DNA of 64,000 nucleotides from Blakeslea trispora (lineage: Eukaryota > Mucoromycota > Mucoromycetes > Mucorales > Choanephoraceae): the NCBI GenBank assembly GCA_025331445.1, contig JAIWNE010000002.1:1-64000 (forward strand), given 5' to 3'. Shown here in pieces: positions 24,035 through 35,387 of this stretch (position 1 is the stretch's first letter; each line of letters starts with the position of its first letter). A program made the position numbers and the translations under genes. Below the pieces are notes generated by a model. The model saw nothing but the letters and a program-made list of their open reading frames with translations, had not been told where the DNA came from and did no database searches.

Positions 24035-25289
24035 TAGGGATGTTACTTGCACGAAACTACTTTAAGAATCAATAGAGCTAGTTAGATATAAAGATAAAAA
24101 AAAGGTTTTTTTTTTATTAATAGTAACTGTAGAAATATTAATGATCAATCACTTGGCGGAATAGTCTGGTATAAAAGAAATAAGTTAGTCAACTAAATTA
24201 AAAAACCATAAAGTAAACTACAAACCTCTCGTTGAAATACATTTAAATAACATGCAAAACAAAAGTAATGTGTGATGTGATAATATTAACATAAAGAACG
24301 AGATATTTTTTTCAAGTCAAAGTATAAAAAAAATGAAAGAAGAAAAAAAAGAAAAGAAGTAAAACTTAGAGAAACAAACAAGTGAAATAGCGCCAAGTTG
24401 AATAATCCATATTGTTTAATGTCAGAAATTTTGCTTTATACATTTTCTTTCTACTGTATTCGATTGCCAGGTTACTGCTGGTAAGACTGATTTGACATCA
24501 GAAAAAAAAGTTGCAAAAAAAAAACTCATTTAAAAAAGTATAAATGATCCTATATCATAAAATAAACGAAAAGTTGCAAAAAACCTTAAGCAGATATCGG
24601 ATAGTCAATTTTGTTTCCTTCAGAAAACATAAAATTAGTGTCAGAAAAAAGCTGCAAAAAAACCTTCATTAGAAACCAGTTAATTCCTCGTGTTGTATAC
24701 ATTGTCCTTTTTAGGAACAATAACAAATTATAAGGTCAGATTAGCCATCACGTCGTTAACATATATGGACATATTGATTAACGGTGAGATACGTTCTTAT
24801 ACAAATAAACAGAAAGTACGTTGTGATCCAACGTAAGGTAAACACTCAGTTAGGATGCGGGATCCATCATTAGTATAAATAGAGCTAGAAAATATATATT
24901 GAATAAGGACAACTTTCTTTTGGGTCTGATTGATTTATTATTGTTATCATTTGTACCGTGAATATCACACCTCGCAATAGATAAGTTTCAGTGCTTGAAA
25001 AAAATTGTAAAAAAAAACCCTCATTAAGAATCAACCAAAAAAAAGTCGCAAAAAACCTCTCAAAATGGACACGTCATATTAAAGGTATAATTAGGACAAA
25101 TACACTGTTTTTCGGTAAAAAATGAAAATGGTCAATAGCTACTATTACTTTATGAAAGATTGTTTACCTATTACTTCTTGCTTTTCTGATCATTTTGATA
25201 TCAAAAAAAGCGATATTGAGGTGAATGAAAAGGTACATCTTCAATTTTATTGAAAATATAACCTCTCGCATTTAAACAACGACAAGATA
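24035..25289. other. Gene-free AT-rich stretch with scattered short direct repeats
   Basis: No coding region is recognised. The word GTTGCAAAAAACCTT and close variants (GCTGCAAAAAAACCTTC, GTCGCAAAAAACCTC and others) recurs about five times at roughly 24508, 24572, 24650, 25002 and 25045, followed in some copies by ATTAAGAA. These could be decayed subterminal binding sites of an element. Confidence 0.45.
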
Positions 25290-26811
25290 TACTGGTTTTT
25301 AACTTAGAATTCCTGAATTGACCCAAATATTTCGTTTTTTAGCCAAATTGATTTTGGAGACTGCGCGCAATGATTTGGTTTTTTGACCAAATAGATTTCG
25401 GAAATGTGCACCATAAATTTTGTTTTTATGTACCGTTAATTTCGTTAAGGTAAATTATAGGTCTCTGATCAAAATAAAAATGCAAATAAAGAGAGACATA
25501 CGTTTTATGACCTTTGAAGTGTCTACACAAATTGAAATTATGATGTTGCTGCGTAAGGTGTTGCCGAAACACACTTAGTCAAATAAGCTTTTATTGGTTC
25601 CTGAATAGACGTATTACGGATCTCTTCATTATATATAAAGGAACACATTTAAGCGTCTTGATTTTGATCCGTTAAATACATTTTTGAAAAGATGAGCCAA
25701 GAAACTTATTACTCTGTTAACACTGTTGCACCCGTTGCTTTGACTTCTGAAAACCTTGAGTAGTACCTTGATGATTTCCATTTTTCTGAATTTGCTCCTC
25801 ACAACTTATAGCATCTCAAGTACCAGTAGCTCAACGTGTCACCAAGAGAGGTCCATACAAAAAATGACAGAAGAAATCTGGAAGTTGTTCGTTTCGCATT
25901 ATCTTGCAAGTGGAAAGAACGTCCCTTAAGCAGCTAAGGCCATTGGTTTCTCAACTTCTACCATGAGCGACTATATCAAGCGTTGCGAAGAAACTGATGA
26001 CTGGAGGATGCCAGCTTTAAAGTTTCGAGAAAGAATTGCACCTCCAACCATCAAAGAAAGACACAGCATCTTCATCGAAAGCCTTTTGGAAGACCGAGCA
26101 GAGATCACTCTTAGAGACATAAGTCTTCAACTTAAGGATGCATTTCCAGAGGATTTTCCCAGACCACTTAGCACCTCAGCAATTCCCAGATTCATGATCG
26201 ATAAGCTCGACTTCACTTTGAAAAAGGCCCAGATATACCCTTTTAGAAGAGGCTCCCAGGAGGTTCGAGACAAGCGACCTGAATACTGTACAAAGATCAA
26301 CGAAGAGCAACAAGTATGGTATTTGAAAAATTGCATTTTCGTCGATGAAACTGTGTTCAACTTGCATATCAACCGCACCCGAGCCAGAACAAAGCGTGGT
26401 GCTCCTGCATAAATAAAGGAGGACACTTCTTCCGAGGAACGAAACCTCACTGTCTTTGCCGTAATGAGCCACGTTGGTCTAGAGACCTCAGCTTGCCACT
26501 GTAATCGAGATACAACAAGCTCAGAGTAGTTCGAGGATTTCATCAACGTCTTAATCAAGCACATGAATCAACGAGGTATAAATGAGTATTATGTGATCTT
26601 AGACAATGCTCCTATACATAGCACAAGCACTATGAATAAGCTGACTGATGCAGAATACCATCCTCTAAAGCTTCCACCATAGTCTCCTTTCTTAAATTCT
26701 ATTGAACAACTCTTCTCCAAGCTGAAGCAAAATGTCAAGAAGCACCAATTGCGGCATCTTGATGAGCTGCTTCAGAGAGTTAGAGAATCTGCTTCTCTAA
26801 TTACTTCTGAT
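25290..26811 (+). mobile_element. Tc1-like element 2, left part (cut by a solo LTR)
   Basis: The left end is TA at 25290-25291 followed by CTGGTTTTTAACTTAGAATT. About 170 bp of this end match 35390-35525 in direct orientation, although terminal repeats should be inverted; the explanation is the inversion of 27222-35662. The element continues, on the opposite strand, from 35662 down to 35388. Rejoined, it would be about 1.8 kb with TA on both sides. Confidence 0.85.
25691..26811 (+). pseudogene. Tc1-type transposase 2, decayed and split by LTR insertion and inversion
   Basis: The likely start is ATG 25691. Early stops and a one-base slip in the A-run near 25860 break the N-terminal part; then a helix-turn-helix (YLASGKNVP, TAA, AAKAIGFSTSTM) leads into an open frame to TAA 26410-26412. 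Beyond it the same frame continues through TAG 26527 and TAG 26680. Catalytic residues are visible in IFVDETVFNLH, VILDNAPIH and LNSIEQLFSKLK. At 26811 a solo LTR interrupts codons reading SLITSD. The C-terminal codons (CKGWIRHSLTFYASCIREEE, then TAA) lie on the minus strand at 35662-35586. The protein would be a standard cut-and-paste transposase, now inactive. Confidence 0.85.
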
Positions 26812-27221
26812 TGTTATAGGCCAAGAAATCACAATGATAGAAATCAGAGAATTAATCAGACTAAAGATAATGTTTTATTTACTTCAAAATTGATGTGTTA
26901 TTTATACTTTTCATGAAGATGATATTTCAACTGAGATTGTAAAACTTTTCTAGAGGCTTGTAGATGATTATGATAATAACAACGAATCGGATGAGAGATG
27001 AATGATGACAATCTTGTAAAGAAGAATTACTAAAATAGAATGATTGGCCATCTGTACCTTAAACCCAGTAACTGGTAAATTATTGGCAAGATGTCAGTCC
27101 TGGCCTTGAATGAAGGTTTATCCGAATTGAATGTCAAATGAAACAAGCTGAAGTCGAATTAGAGAATGGTTGTGGATTCATAAGTGGCTAAATACTTGAT
27201 CCGTACAATATGAATACAACA
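26812..27221. mobile_element. Solo LTR, family gamma, left copy (410 bp)
   Basis: TGTTATAGGCC ... GAATACAACA, with TG..CA ends. The copy at 35663-36072 has the same length and is nearly identical but inverted. The flanks here are CTGAT on the left and CGCGT on the right; at the other copy they are ATCAG and ACGCG, the reverse complements in exchanged order. No internal retrotransposon sequence adjoins either copy. Confidence 0.9.
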
Positions 27222-27224
27222 CGC

Positions 27225-27365
27225 GTGAGGGGGAGGGACGACCCTCCCCTTAAACCCCCTCCCAGCTAGTTAAGGCTTAGTGTACTGATCCTAATTAGTG
27301 CTGGCTGTGCGCATAGGGGAGGGACAACCCTCCCCCAAACCCCCTCCCAGCTGGTTTATAGCTCA
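27225..27365 (-). repeat. Two G-rich hairpin units of the Helitron 5' region
   Basis: Each unit, read on the minus strand, has the plan CCAGCTGGGAGGGGGTT, then GGGGGAGGGT(C/T)GTCCCTCCCC, then CTCACGCG or a variant. The central part is a near-perfect palindrome with arms of about 10 G/C-rich bases. Further units are at about 36118-36170 and 50171-50223. Confidence 0.8.
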
Positions 27366-27415
27366 TAATTTGTTGCTGTTTGAAGCTCATTATCTATGTA
27401 AGTGAATTTTGTTCT

Positions 27416-27502
27416 AAGTGACTGTTTTTTACAATTCAATTTTAAGCGGGCGGTGACTGTTTTTTACAACTCGAATTTAAGCGGGTGGTGACTGTTTTTT
27501 AG
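27416..27502 (-). repeat. Tandem repeat with GTGACTGTTTTTTA core
   Basis: About three copies of a 35-44 bp unit, GTGACTGTTTTTTACAA plus ATTTTAAGCGGG(C/T)GG, in direct order. A related word occurs in reverse near 36205, also in the 5' region of Helitron 2. Confidence 0.65.
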
Positions 27503-27531
27503 GACACCTTATCTTTTTAATATATTACTGA

Positions 27532-29008
27532 TTGTGATGGATCTACTGAAAAGCAGTTCTTGAATTGTTGCTAGCATTGACCGAAAATGTTGATGATTGT
27601 TGATAATATACTCATTTCAATAAACATGTATAACAACCAATTGTCTTGATAAAAGAAAGGGAATGGATCACTCATATAGAGTCTACAATTGATTCTTCTG
27701 TTCTTCTTTTATGTCTTCTCAACTAGGCATTCAATATCACTATTAAGCCCGATATCAATTTCAAAGCATTTAAAGTTGTTTGTCTATACAGTTGATTTGC
27801 TTAGTCTCAAGTTTGGATTCCAATGTTTAAGACCAACAGTTCTTAAAAGAGATAATAAAACATTTCATCCTTATTAAGGGAGAGTTATTAGCAAAAGATA
27901 AAATAGCGATTTGGTAGGAAATGTAGTTGTCTCTCTCTTTTTATTATCTTTTTTCTTTTGACTACCTTTCAGTTTGCAAATTTGCCTTTCTTTGTTTTCA
28001 GACTTTTCTTGAGGCTATCACTCCTAGTCTCACACCTACATCTGACTTCTCCATCTTGTCTATGCTTAAGTTATACCCATGAATGGCAACTTTAATTAGT
28101 TCATCCTGTACAATTTCACTTTATACAGAGATGATAGCAGTTTTTTTATTTATTTAACTCTTAGAATCTCTGTTATTCATTTTACCAAATATTGTTTGCC
28201 TTATAGACACTTACAGCAATAACGGGTCCTTTTTTATGTGCTCATGTTGCTTCAGTGATGGTGATGAGAGATCTCAAGATCGACATTCAGTCATGAGGGT
28301 AACTTTCCTGGACTACTATCTTAAAAATTAAAAGTCTGAATAACAAACACCTTCTCTCAACCTTGTTGTTTTATTTTCTTGCCTCTTTTTACACTTCTTT
28401 AGCTTTCCACTCCTTGTTATGATTACACAAAAAATTAAAAATTGGCTCTTTAGCCTTTGGCTTTATGAATTTAATGGCTTATACTTCTTTTTCCTCTCTT
28501 TCAGCCTACTATCTTTATTTCGTCATTTATCTGAGTTTACTTTAGGATTACCTTCCAAATACCTCTTCTTTACCTTTAAATTAAATTTACATACATCTTT
28601 ATTTCTTACCCAGACTGTTTCACCTCACTTGCCCGATCCCCCCCGTTTACCATTTTTGTACATATTTTTTGCATGAAATCTGAAATCGATCCCCCCATTT
28701 GATTATCTCTTCATTTTCACTGCTATTTTTTTCCCTTTTCAGCCAAATCTCTTTCTCACAGATTATTTCTCTTAGTCTTTTTATTTATTTTATGGCCTTT
28801 GACATGTTAAAAAAACCGAGGTCAACTCATCTCTTCAAATCAGCTTCAAATTAAAAAACTAACCTCCCTCAAGTCTCTAGATTACATTTTAACAAAAAAA
28901 TCAATTACTTTAGTCATTTCAAATGCCAAAAGAACCATGTCTATAAAAGCTGAATATTGACCTCAATCAGAAAAAGCTCACTCCAATATTTTTAAAACTC
29001 CTATACGC
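27532..29008 (+). repeat. Repeat A, copy 2, inverted-segment part
   Basis: It aligns with 2448 to about 3880 of the longest copy. Its first base abuts the 5' end of Helitron 2. The rest of this repeat copy is 41991-43591, on the far side of the Helitron. The match stops at 29008, where the gag sequence begins. Confidence 0.85.
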
Positions 29009-30105
29009 CGTATTGCATGCTTCGAGCAGAAGAAGCGACGTCCAGAGCCAGAGGAGCTAGAGCGACCAGAGGAGCCAGAGCGACCAGAGGAGCGACCGCC
29101 ATCACCAGTCCGTCTTCTCTTGGAAGGGCCAGCTACAGAACCAGAACCAGAACCAGAACCACTTGCTTCCGAGGGCGCCCAACGGGACGACGAAGTACCA
29201 GCACCAAAAGCACCACCAGGCCGTCTGTCTCCAAAGACACTTTGGACAGCAGCAGCGATGTCTTGGAAAGACCAAGCAGTTTCACCATGGTGGATGGAGG
29301 CAAGAACAGTGTTGATCTGGACTTGCCAGCTCTCCGGGAACCCACACAAAAACACGTCGCCCAAGATGCTATCCATACGGTCATAGCCCGCATCAGCAAC
29401 CGCCCGACCAAAACGCAAACCATACTCGCTTACCGTTTCATTACCTCTTATGCGCATAGTCATAATGGCGCTACGGGACTCCAAACGGAGCAAAGAGCTC
29501 CCAAAAGTCTTGACAAAGGCGGCCTTGGCAGCCTCCCAAGAGCCACACAACAACAGATCGTTCCGCAACCAAGCGTCAAAGTCCTAAGACAAAGCCAAAG
29601 GGATATACTTTCTCCAGACCAGCTCCACATCATTGTCGGTGGAGTCCATAGCCTTTTCAAAAAATCCGCATGAGCCGTTCAACCGTGCTGAACGTCTTTT
29701 CACCAGGAAAGCGATTAGCACTCTGTGCCTTCAGCTGGAACTGGGAATATCTTTTTTTGTAAGCCAAACACCAGCACAACCTTCTTTATTTGCAGGGGTA
29801 GCACATGAACGCAACGCATCAACTCTCTTGTTGTTCAAATCAACTTCTCTTACCAGTGCATCCACATCATCACCGTCAGTTCCCTTGATTACCATGTTTG
29901 TGAGCAGATCCCTCTTGGCTAGTAATATTTCGATGGCAGTGCCCAGAGAGTCGGTGCGCTTGCCTGGATGATCATCGATCTCCATATGGTCAAGGCCCTC
30001 AGGACCAGCAGAGATTGGTGGCAATACGGTGGTAGAGGCTTCCGTATCTGACATGGTATCTTGATTGGCAGAGGTATTGGATGGGGATTGAGTAGGAATA
30101 GTCAT
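29008..30105 (-). pseudogene. gypsy-type gag, truncated, GC-rich
   Basis: ATG at 30105 opens MTIPTQSPSNTSANQDTMSD, with a SLGTAIEILLAKRDLL helical segment; after a one-base slip and a TAG near 29587 the frame DFDAWLRNDLLLCGSWEAAK follows, and then FVKTFG, MRIRGNETVSEYGLRF and LGDVFLCGFP, the retrotransposon gag core. It ends in Gly/Ser/Arg-rich low complexity (about 29030-29150) and stops at the junction with repeat A, so nucleocapsid and pol are missing. The 5' LTR (30128-30737) sits directly upstream on the same strand. GC content is much higher than anywhere else in the window. The gag of the large gypsy element (45067 onward) shares the N-terminal pattern. Confidence 0.8.
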
Positions 30106-30127
30106 AGTGATTTAAATCCAAAAAAAA

Positions 30128-30737
30128 TGTACTGTTTGGCAGCTAAAAAAAAACACAAGTAGATTTAAATGGGGTTTATTCCAATACAAAAGTAAAGTGA
30201 ATCTGATCTAATTTTATTCCTAAATTATCTCCTATTTATACTTTTCGAAAGCTAGAATGATTTATAATATCTAGATTATTGTTGATCGCATCTTAACATG
30301 ATTCCTTCGATGTCGATATCCAGAATCTATGATAGTTCAAAGTACGCATCTAAATTGTGGCGAGAACACTAACTTGGATAGCCTTGCAATGTTAGACTCA
30401 AAATTGGAAGCATAAAGAACAATTATTATTATATTGAAATAGAAGGATTTGATTGGCTGATTTAAGAATATAGGTATCTATAGTTATGTAGTTCACTACA
30501 CATTCATCTAATTAAGTCATATAAAGACAAGTAAATGATGATAGTGATGTAATCATATAGACTAAGTACACTAATTTAGTACAAGCTTTAAATGACTATG
30601 ACATGTATAAATAATAGTTGTAGTGATAACTTTTGAAACTCTTCTTCCAATCTTAACAAGAAATAAAACACTACAAACATTCTCAAAGTATTATCTTTAT
30701 TTTTTCTTTTATATCGCTACAACCCCCAAACACCACA
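30128..30737 (-). mobile_element. LTR, family alpha, 5' LTR of the truncated gag element
   Basis: The right edge ends CACCACA at 30737; 30480-30737 match, inverted, the solo LTR at 40181-40440. The inner edge is set at TG 30128 because a T-run and the gag ATG follow on the minus strand; that edge is uncertain. Right of 30737 repeat A resumes at once with GGAATC. Confidence 0.7.
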
Positions 30738-31446
30738 GGAATCAATAAGCTCATGACAAAGTACATGTGTAAAGGATCGCGTCTCATCTTTGGTTTTTTG
30801 TTTTTCTAGACTTTCTATGCTTTATGCTTTATTCCTTTATTGTTTCTGACTCTTGTGTATACTGTTAACAAGTGATCTCCCACTTGGTGTTGCTCACGAA
30901 CTTGCATGTTGCTTCAAGTTGGCTGTCAAGAAAAAAATAATTACGAAAAAAAATCACTCTCGGTTAAGGCTGTATTTTTTTCAAGCGCAGCTACTGCAAA
31001 GCGATTAATGTGCTTACTGAAGGCTGTAGTCATGAAAATTAACTCATTTCTGTATCCTATACTGCTTCTTATGATCCCAAAAGGTACCTTTATCAAAGCC
31101 AAGCATGCCAATCAATCTGAGTACACCCGATGCAGCATCCCTGTTACAAAAAAGGACATCTAAGCTACAAATCAGCCTAAAGAAGAACCCATATATAGCA
31201 TTTATTTGACTTAGATTAATAAAATTAAACAAGCTTGATTTGCCCATAATACCTATATAATCCAATCATATGCCAAGCTCATCCAAAAATTAAAGCGATA
31301 CAATTAGCCCATTTATTGCTTATACTTCTAAAACTTGTTAAATCATCATAACTATATACTCTAGAGGCCATTTGTCACTATACCTCCCCTCTGAGACCTA
31401 AGCTAGATATGATTCGACTATAAAGCACTCCTATTCAAAGTAAGCT
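30738..31446 (+). repeat. Repeat A, copy 2, right part
   Basis: It aligns with about 5395-6082 of the longest copy. The part corresponding to about 3880-5390 is missing and its place is taken by the gag and LTR segment. Confidence 0.8.
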
Positions 31447-31559
31447 CGTATAATACTTTACCCATGGCCCAATTCTTGTGTTTCTGCATCGGTTCTCACT
31501 GTGTTTCTGCCCATTTTCCTTTGAAACCGCATATGAAAAAAACAAATATTTCGCAAGGT

Positions 31560-32480
31560 TATTTCACAATTTTTTGAGTCACTATATACACCCTCTACGC
31601 CGTGGTGGTGGACTTCCGCACATATGGTAAAACAGCTCAAGGAGGATGCCATAGGGCTTTTCGAAAGTTTGCATCCTGATTGTACTGCTGTCTTCCTATT
31701 TGACAACAGTTCCAATCATGGTGCATTTGCTGATGATGCTTTGGTTGCGTCTAGAATGACACGTAATGAAAAAGAATGGAGTGACAAGCTAAAGTATCAG
31801 TTCAAAGATACTTTAGTTACTTTGGCTAACGGCGATACGCTGATTCAGTCATTTTACTGTGACAAAGAGATCCACACGTTGGATAAGAAGAATCGACCAG
31901 TCGTATTAAAGAAAAGATTCCTCAAAGGTAATTGCTTTAGGCATTTTACGCACTCAGTCTGACTTGTTAAATCATAGGAATAAAAAAAATCTTGGAAGAA
32001 AGAAGCCAGTGGTTTGGGCGTGATTTGCAAGGCAAAGCCTGGAAGCTGGATTGTGGCAAGCCAGCTTGTGCTCAATCTATGTGTTGTGCAAGGCACTATC
32101 TTGAAAGTTGCCCAGACTTCAAGGCTCAAAAAACCGCACTGCAAGAAACTGTCGAAGATGCTGGTCACATCTTTGAGCTTCATCCAAAGTATCATTGCGA
32201 ATGTAACTGGATAGAGTACTATTGGTCATATGCCAAGCGAGAAGCCCGTTTGAAGTGTGATTACACCTTCAAATTGCTTGAAGCCAATGTGTCGACCTTT
32301 CTGGATACCGCTGGCAATACAGCTCATATTAGAAAGTATTTCCAGAATTGTATGGATTACATTGAAGCATACAGTGAGTGTAGTGATGGCCGAAAGATTT
32401 CTCTAGAATTAGAGAAATTTGTTTACAAAAGATACCTATCACATAGAAAAGTGAAAGTGGACAATGAAATCACCCAATAA
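31560..32480 (+). pseudogene. DDE transposase, 3' half, with one intron
   Basis: Frame from about 31600 (WWTSAHMVKQLKED) through VFLFDNSSNHGAF to a 50-bp intron (31928-31977, GTAATT..CATAG), then IKKILEERSQW to TAA 32478-32480. The second part has CGKPACAQSMCCARHYLESC and HPKYHCECNWIEYYWSYAKR. FDNSSNH supplies the second Asp and NWIEYYW the Glu of a DDE triad. This arrangement, with a Cys-rich insert before HCE..IE, is that of a transposase group common in fungal genomes and distantly related to Tc1/mariner. The first Asp and the N-terminus are absent, so the copy is 5' truncated. No terminal repeats are found. Confidence 0.75.
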
Positions 32481-32577
32481 AAACACAAATTTTGGAAATT
32501 ACTATCGGATTTTTAATAATAGAGCGGGAGTTTAAATGATAGAAAATTTGAAAAGAAATTAAAGTTTATAAGATTTA

Positions 32578-32735
32578 AGACTGGAGGCACTGTACTGCTT
32601 CTTATCATCCCAAAAGGTATTAAAATCAAAGCCAACCATGCCAATCTATCTGGATACACCCGATGCCACATTCCTGTTACAAAAAAGGACATCATAGCTA
32701 GAAGTCAGTCTAAAGAGGAACCCATATATAGCATA
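32578..32735 (+). repeat. Repeat A fragment
   Basis: About 150 bp match 5695-5850 of the longest copy, including CTGTTACAAAAAAGGACATC and the following AACCCATATATAGCAT. Confidence 0.75.
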
Positions 32736-32965
32736 AATGTTATAGAACGGTCCTAATCTTTTGATTGTCTTAAATTCAAATATCCCTTCAACCTCCACAA
32801 GAGGTGTTCACCGGATGTATTACGAATCTTCTAATTAGAAGTCCTCAACTATTATCCCTGTAGCAGTTAAACGAATATTATAAATCCTTCTTCTCTCTCT
32901 GGAGTTTTAATAAAGCTACTAACAATCTCAAAAAGTAGTTAATAGTCTTTATAACAAATTTTGAA
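32736..32965. other. Unassigned spacer
   Basis: No gene or repeat is recognised. Confidence 0.4.
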
Positions 32966-33077
32966 TACTTCTGGAAACATAATGGACACCTTCATTATAA
33001 ATCTGATAGAGATAATTGCTGTTATTTAAATTTCCTCTTAAATGAGATTAGTTATTTAAAGTTTGGGACACCTACTA
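32966..33077 (-). repeat. Short repeat C, copy 2 (inverse orientation)
   Basis: It matches 21478-21594 in reverse. A mariner element begins immediately after it, at a TA. Confidence 0.65.
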
Positions 33078-33301
33078 GAGATATATGTCGAAAGTTTTAC
33101 CCCGCTCCGTTTTTAATTTATTGCGCTGTAATCATCAGCTTTTTGCAAAGGTAGTACCATTCGATCAGAAAAAAGTTGCGATTTTTTTTTGGGATAGATC
33201 TTGCTTCTTTCTGATCATTATAATTTGAGGAAGCTTAAAAAGTAGATTTCATCGATTTTGATAAAAAAAACCACTTTAAAACTCAGAAAGAAGTATGTTT
33301 T

Positions 33302-34525
33302 TTAATCATCTTTATCTTCAACTGATTCTAAAACTGCACAACTACCATCAAACTCCTTCGAATACTGTCTTGCTATGTTCGTTGTAGCCTTCCAAACCGA
33401 TATCAACGATTCTTCGTCGATGTTTCTGAGGGAAGTCTCATTCAGGTCAGGGTCATAGGCAATTAGGTTTTTTACCATTGACCATACCTTTTCAATTGAT
33501 TGAAGCTCACAGTGGTAGGGAGACGTGATCAGGATTCTGTGGTTGTACTTGGCTGCAATCTCGTACGTTGTGTATAGAGACTTTATATACAACTCCTTTA
33601 CCATCTTGAGGAGCTCTTTTGTTTTTTTTGGGTGTTGCATCTTGCTCTTGCAAGTGGCCGTTATCGATGATCCATTCCCCGTTTTCCTTTCTTTTTGATC
33701 CAGTTTTTGGAAAGGGGTTGTTTGTACGCTTATGGTAAGATGCACCATCCATATGGATGATGCAACTACCATAAGGAACCAAGGATTGACAAAGTCTTTC
33801 GAAGATGTCTTCAAAAATTTCCGAAGTAAAGTTTCCATGGTAATCTAAGTTCAGCTTTTTGCCATTCTTTGCTGGCCACACCTGAATACTGTCTTCAATC
33901 ATGTTTGCACGTAGCTTCCTTTCTGATTTAAAAACTACGAAAGCAGCAAACATGACTATCATCGGTTTTCTGTCCCTCTCATTGACCACGCCTCTTGCTG
34001 GTGCCCAAGTCTTTGTCGCATGGTGATCCAAGTGGCAGTATAATTCATCAAGAAATACTTCAGGTTGGACTAGCTGCATATTGCCATTTTGGTTCTTCAA
34101 TCGTTCATTTGAATACCTATATCTGTATTTAATGTTGGCAGGGCTGTCATGAAGAATGTTCCTCCTTTCACCCTTTTTGTAAGTTAATTTCAAAGCGTGT
34201 AAGTTCTTCAAGAGAACATCATAGCTCACTACAATGTTTTTCTGCTCTTCGAGTGCTGCTGTAGGACTTTTGACTGTAGATACTCGTCCTTCCTTGTTGT
34301 TTTTGTCAATTATTTTCTTTACGGCAAAAATATATTCCGGCTCCAATTGACGAGGAGGACGACCCATACGTTTTTTTTCGGAAGGTTCCAAACACTCACG
34401 ATATATACTAATCGCTTTCTGAGCAGCTTAGCCAGTAATGTTAAGGAGCTTAGTTAGAGCTTGGCGGAGCTTAAGCTTCGCGATCTTGTGTTGATTGAGT
34501 TTCTTATTAAGGATGACATCGACCA
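33302..34525 (-). pseudogene. mariner-like transposase 1, frameshifted
   Basis: From about 34525 downward the frame gives a Lys/Leu-rich N-terminal helix-turn-helix, a TAA at 34429-34431, then GRPPRQLEPEY and the core. Catalytic residues appear in VFLDELYCHLD, CIIHMDGASYHKR and ELQSIEKVW. A run of eight A near 33622-33629 has one base too many, moving the C-terminal part (MVKELYIKSLYTTYEIAAKY to ESVEDKDD) into another frame ending at 33302. The paralogue at 58334-59620 has the same plan. At the codon where this copy has CAA in RLCQSL, the paralogue has TAA. The upstream part continues past the LTR at 34526. Confidence 0.85.
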
Positions 34526-34952
34526 TGTTATATTCCAAGAATATAACAGGCACAAAATATAACAAAAGGTGAAGACAAATAAAGTCGATTAGAAACAGAA
34601 TGGCAAAAAAAGATAGATATGAATCTGATCCGCGTTTATTTCAAATATGTGCCTAGTATTTATACTTTTTACGATGACTGAGTAACAATCCTTAATTTAA
34701 CTGAGTGACATGGATAATAGCTTATTTTTGGTGTAATGGATAAAGAGTGAGTACCTCTTGTGTATAAACCATAATCCACTATTTGTGCTTCAATCCAAGT
34801 GTACTTGATACAAATGAAGTGTGATCCGATCTTTTATTTTAGACTGAGTTTAGATGACAATTAAGCTATAGCCAGTTATAACTGTAGAGCCGTGAGCACG
34901 TTTAGGTCTGTATTATAACTCAGATAGGGTAGAATGTAGGCTGTATACAACA
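34526..34952. mobile_element. Solo LTR, family beta (427 bp), in mariner 1
   Basis: TGTTATATTCC ... GTATACAACA, flanked by GACCA and GTCCA, a 5-bp target duplication with one mismatch. A second copy of the family is at 44141-44993, about 425 bp after removal of its own insert. Confidence 0.9.
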
Positions 34953-35010
34953 GTCCATTCGACTCAAAAGGGTAAAAGTTTCAGTTGTAAATTTTTTAAT
35001 GTCAGGAATG

Positions 35011-35387
35011 TCTTCTTTAGCGTAAAGTTCACTACAATCAATTGAATTTTTCTGCCGTCTTATCCACATTTTTTTATGTGAGTGAGACGGTGGTGAGACT
35101 GATAATTTTTTACTGCTTAGTTTAATTATCTTATTTTCTTTACGAAATTGCGCTCATTGTGGATAAAACTTTCTAGGATGACTCTTGAATCAATGTACTT
35201 TATATTTGTAAAATTGGACGTTGTGATTCCTTACAAAATCTTTCATAACTTGACGATTTTGTATTTACAACCTTTTTCAACCATTTTATTACAAATTCGA
35301 TTTTCGCCATTTTTTTCGAAATGACTTGCATTTATTTTTCTGAGTTGAATAGGCTGTAAATTGAGTGAGATTGCTTTCCAGGTTACG
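35011..35387. other. Unassigned AT-rich spacer
   Basis: No gene is recognised. It may include the decayed right end of mariner 1; GTGAGACGGTGGTGAGAC near 35087 resembles an inverted repeat at 9195-9218. Confidence 0.4.

Larger units (their letters stand above)
27222..27531 (-). mobile_element. Helitron 2, 5' terminal segment (inside the inversion)
   Basis: Read on the minus strand it starts TCAGTAATATATT at 27531, preceded by A, as required for a Helitron 5' end. It holds two G-rich hairpin units and the GTGACTGTTTTTTACAA tandem repeat. The third G-rich unit and the Helitron 2 gene lie at 36073-41990. Turning the segment 27222-35662 back makes the Helitron continuous except for a solo LTR. 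Confidence 0.8.
33078..35010 (-). mobile_element. mariner-like element 1, carrying a solo LTR, right end unclear
   Basis: The left end is TA at 33076-33077 followed by GAGATATATGTCGAAAG, similar to the ends of the mariner at 58128-59835. The transposase gene is on the minus strand. A solo LTR occupies 34526-34952; homology to the other mariner resumes at 34953 with CGACTCAAAAG. The right terminal repeat is not recognisable. Confidence 0.7.

Noticed and set aside
27225..27365. CRISPR-like or satellite array reading of the G-rich units
   Set aside because: Only two units are adjacent, they are palindromic and imperfect, and copies are tied to Helitron genes; the organism is eukaryotic.
29017..29673. 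218-codon Arg/Thr-rich frame on the plus strand
   Set aside because: It is the antisense shadow of the GC-rich gag gene on the minus strand.
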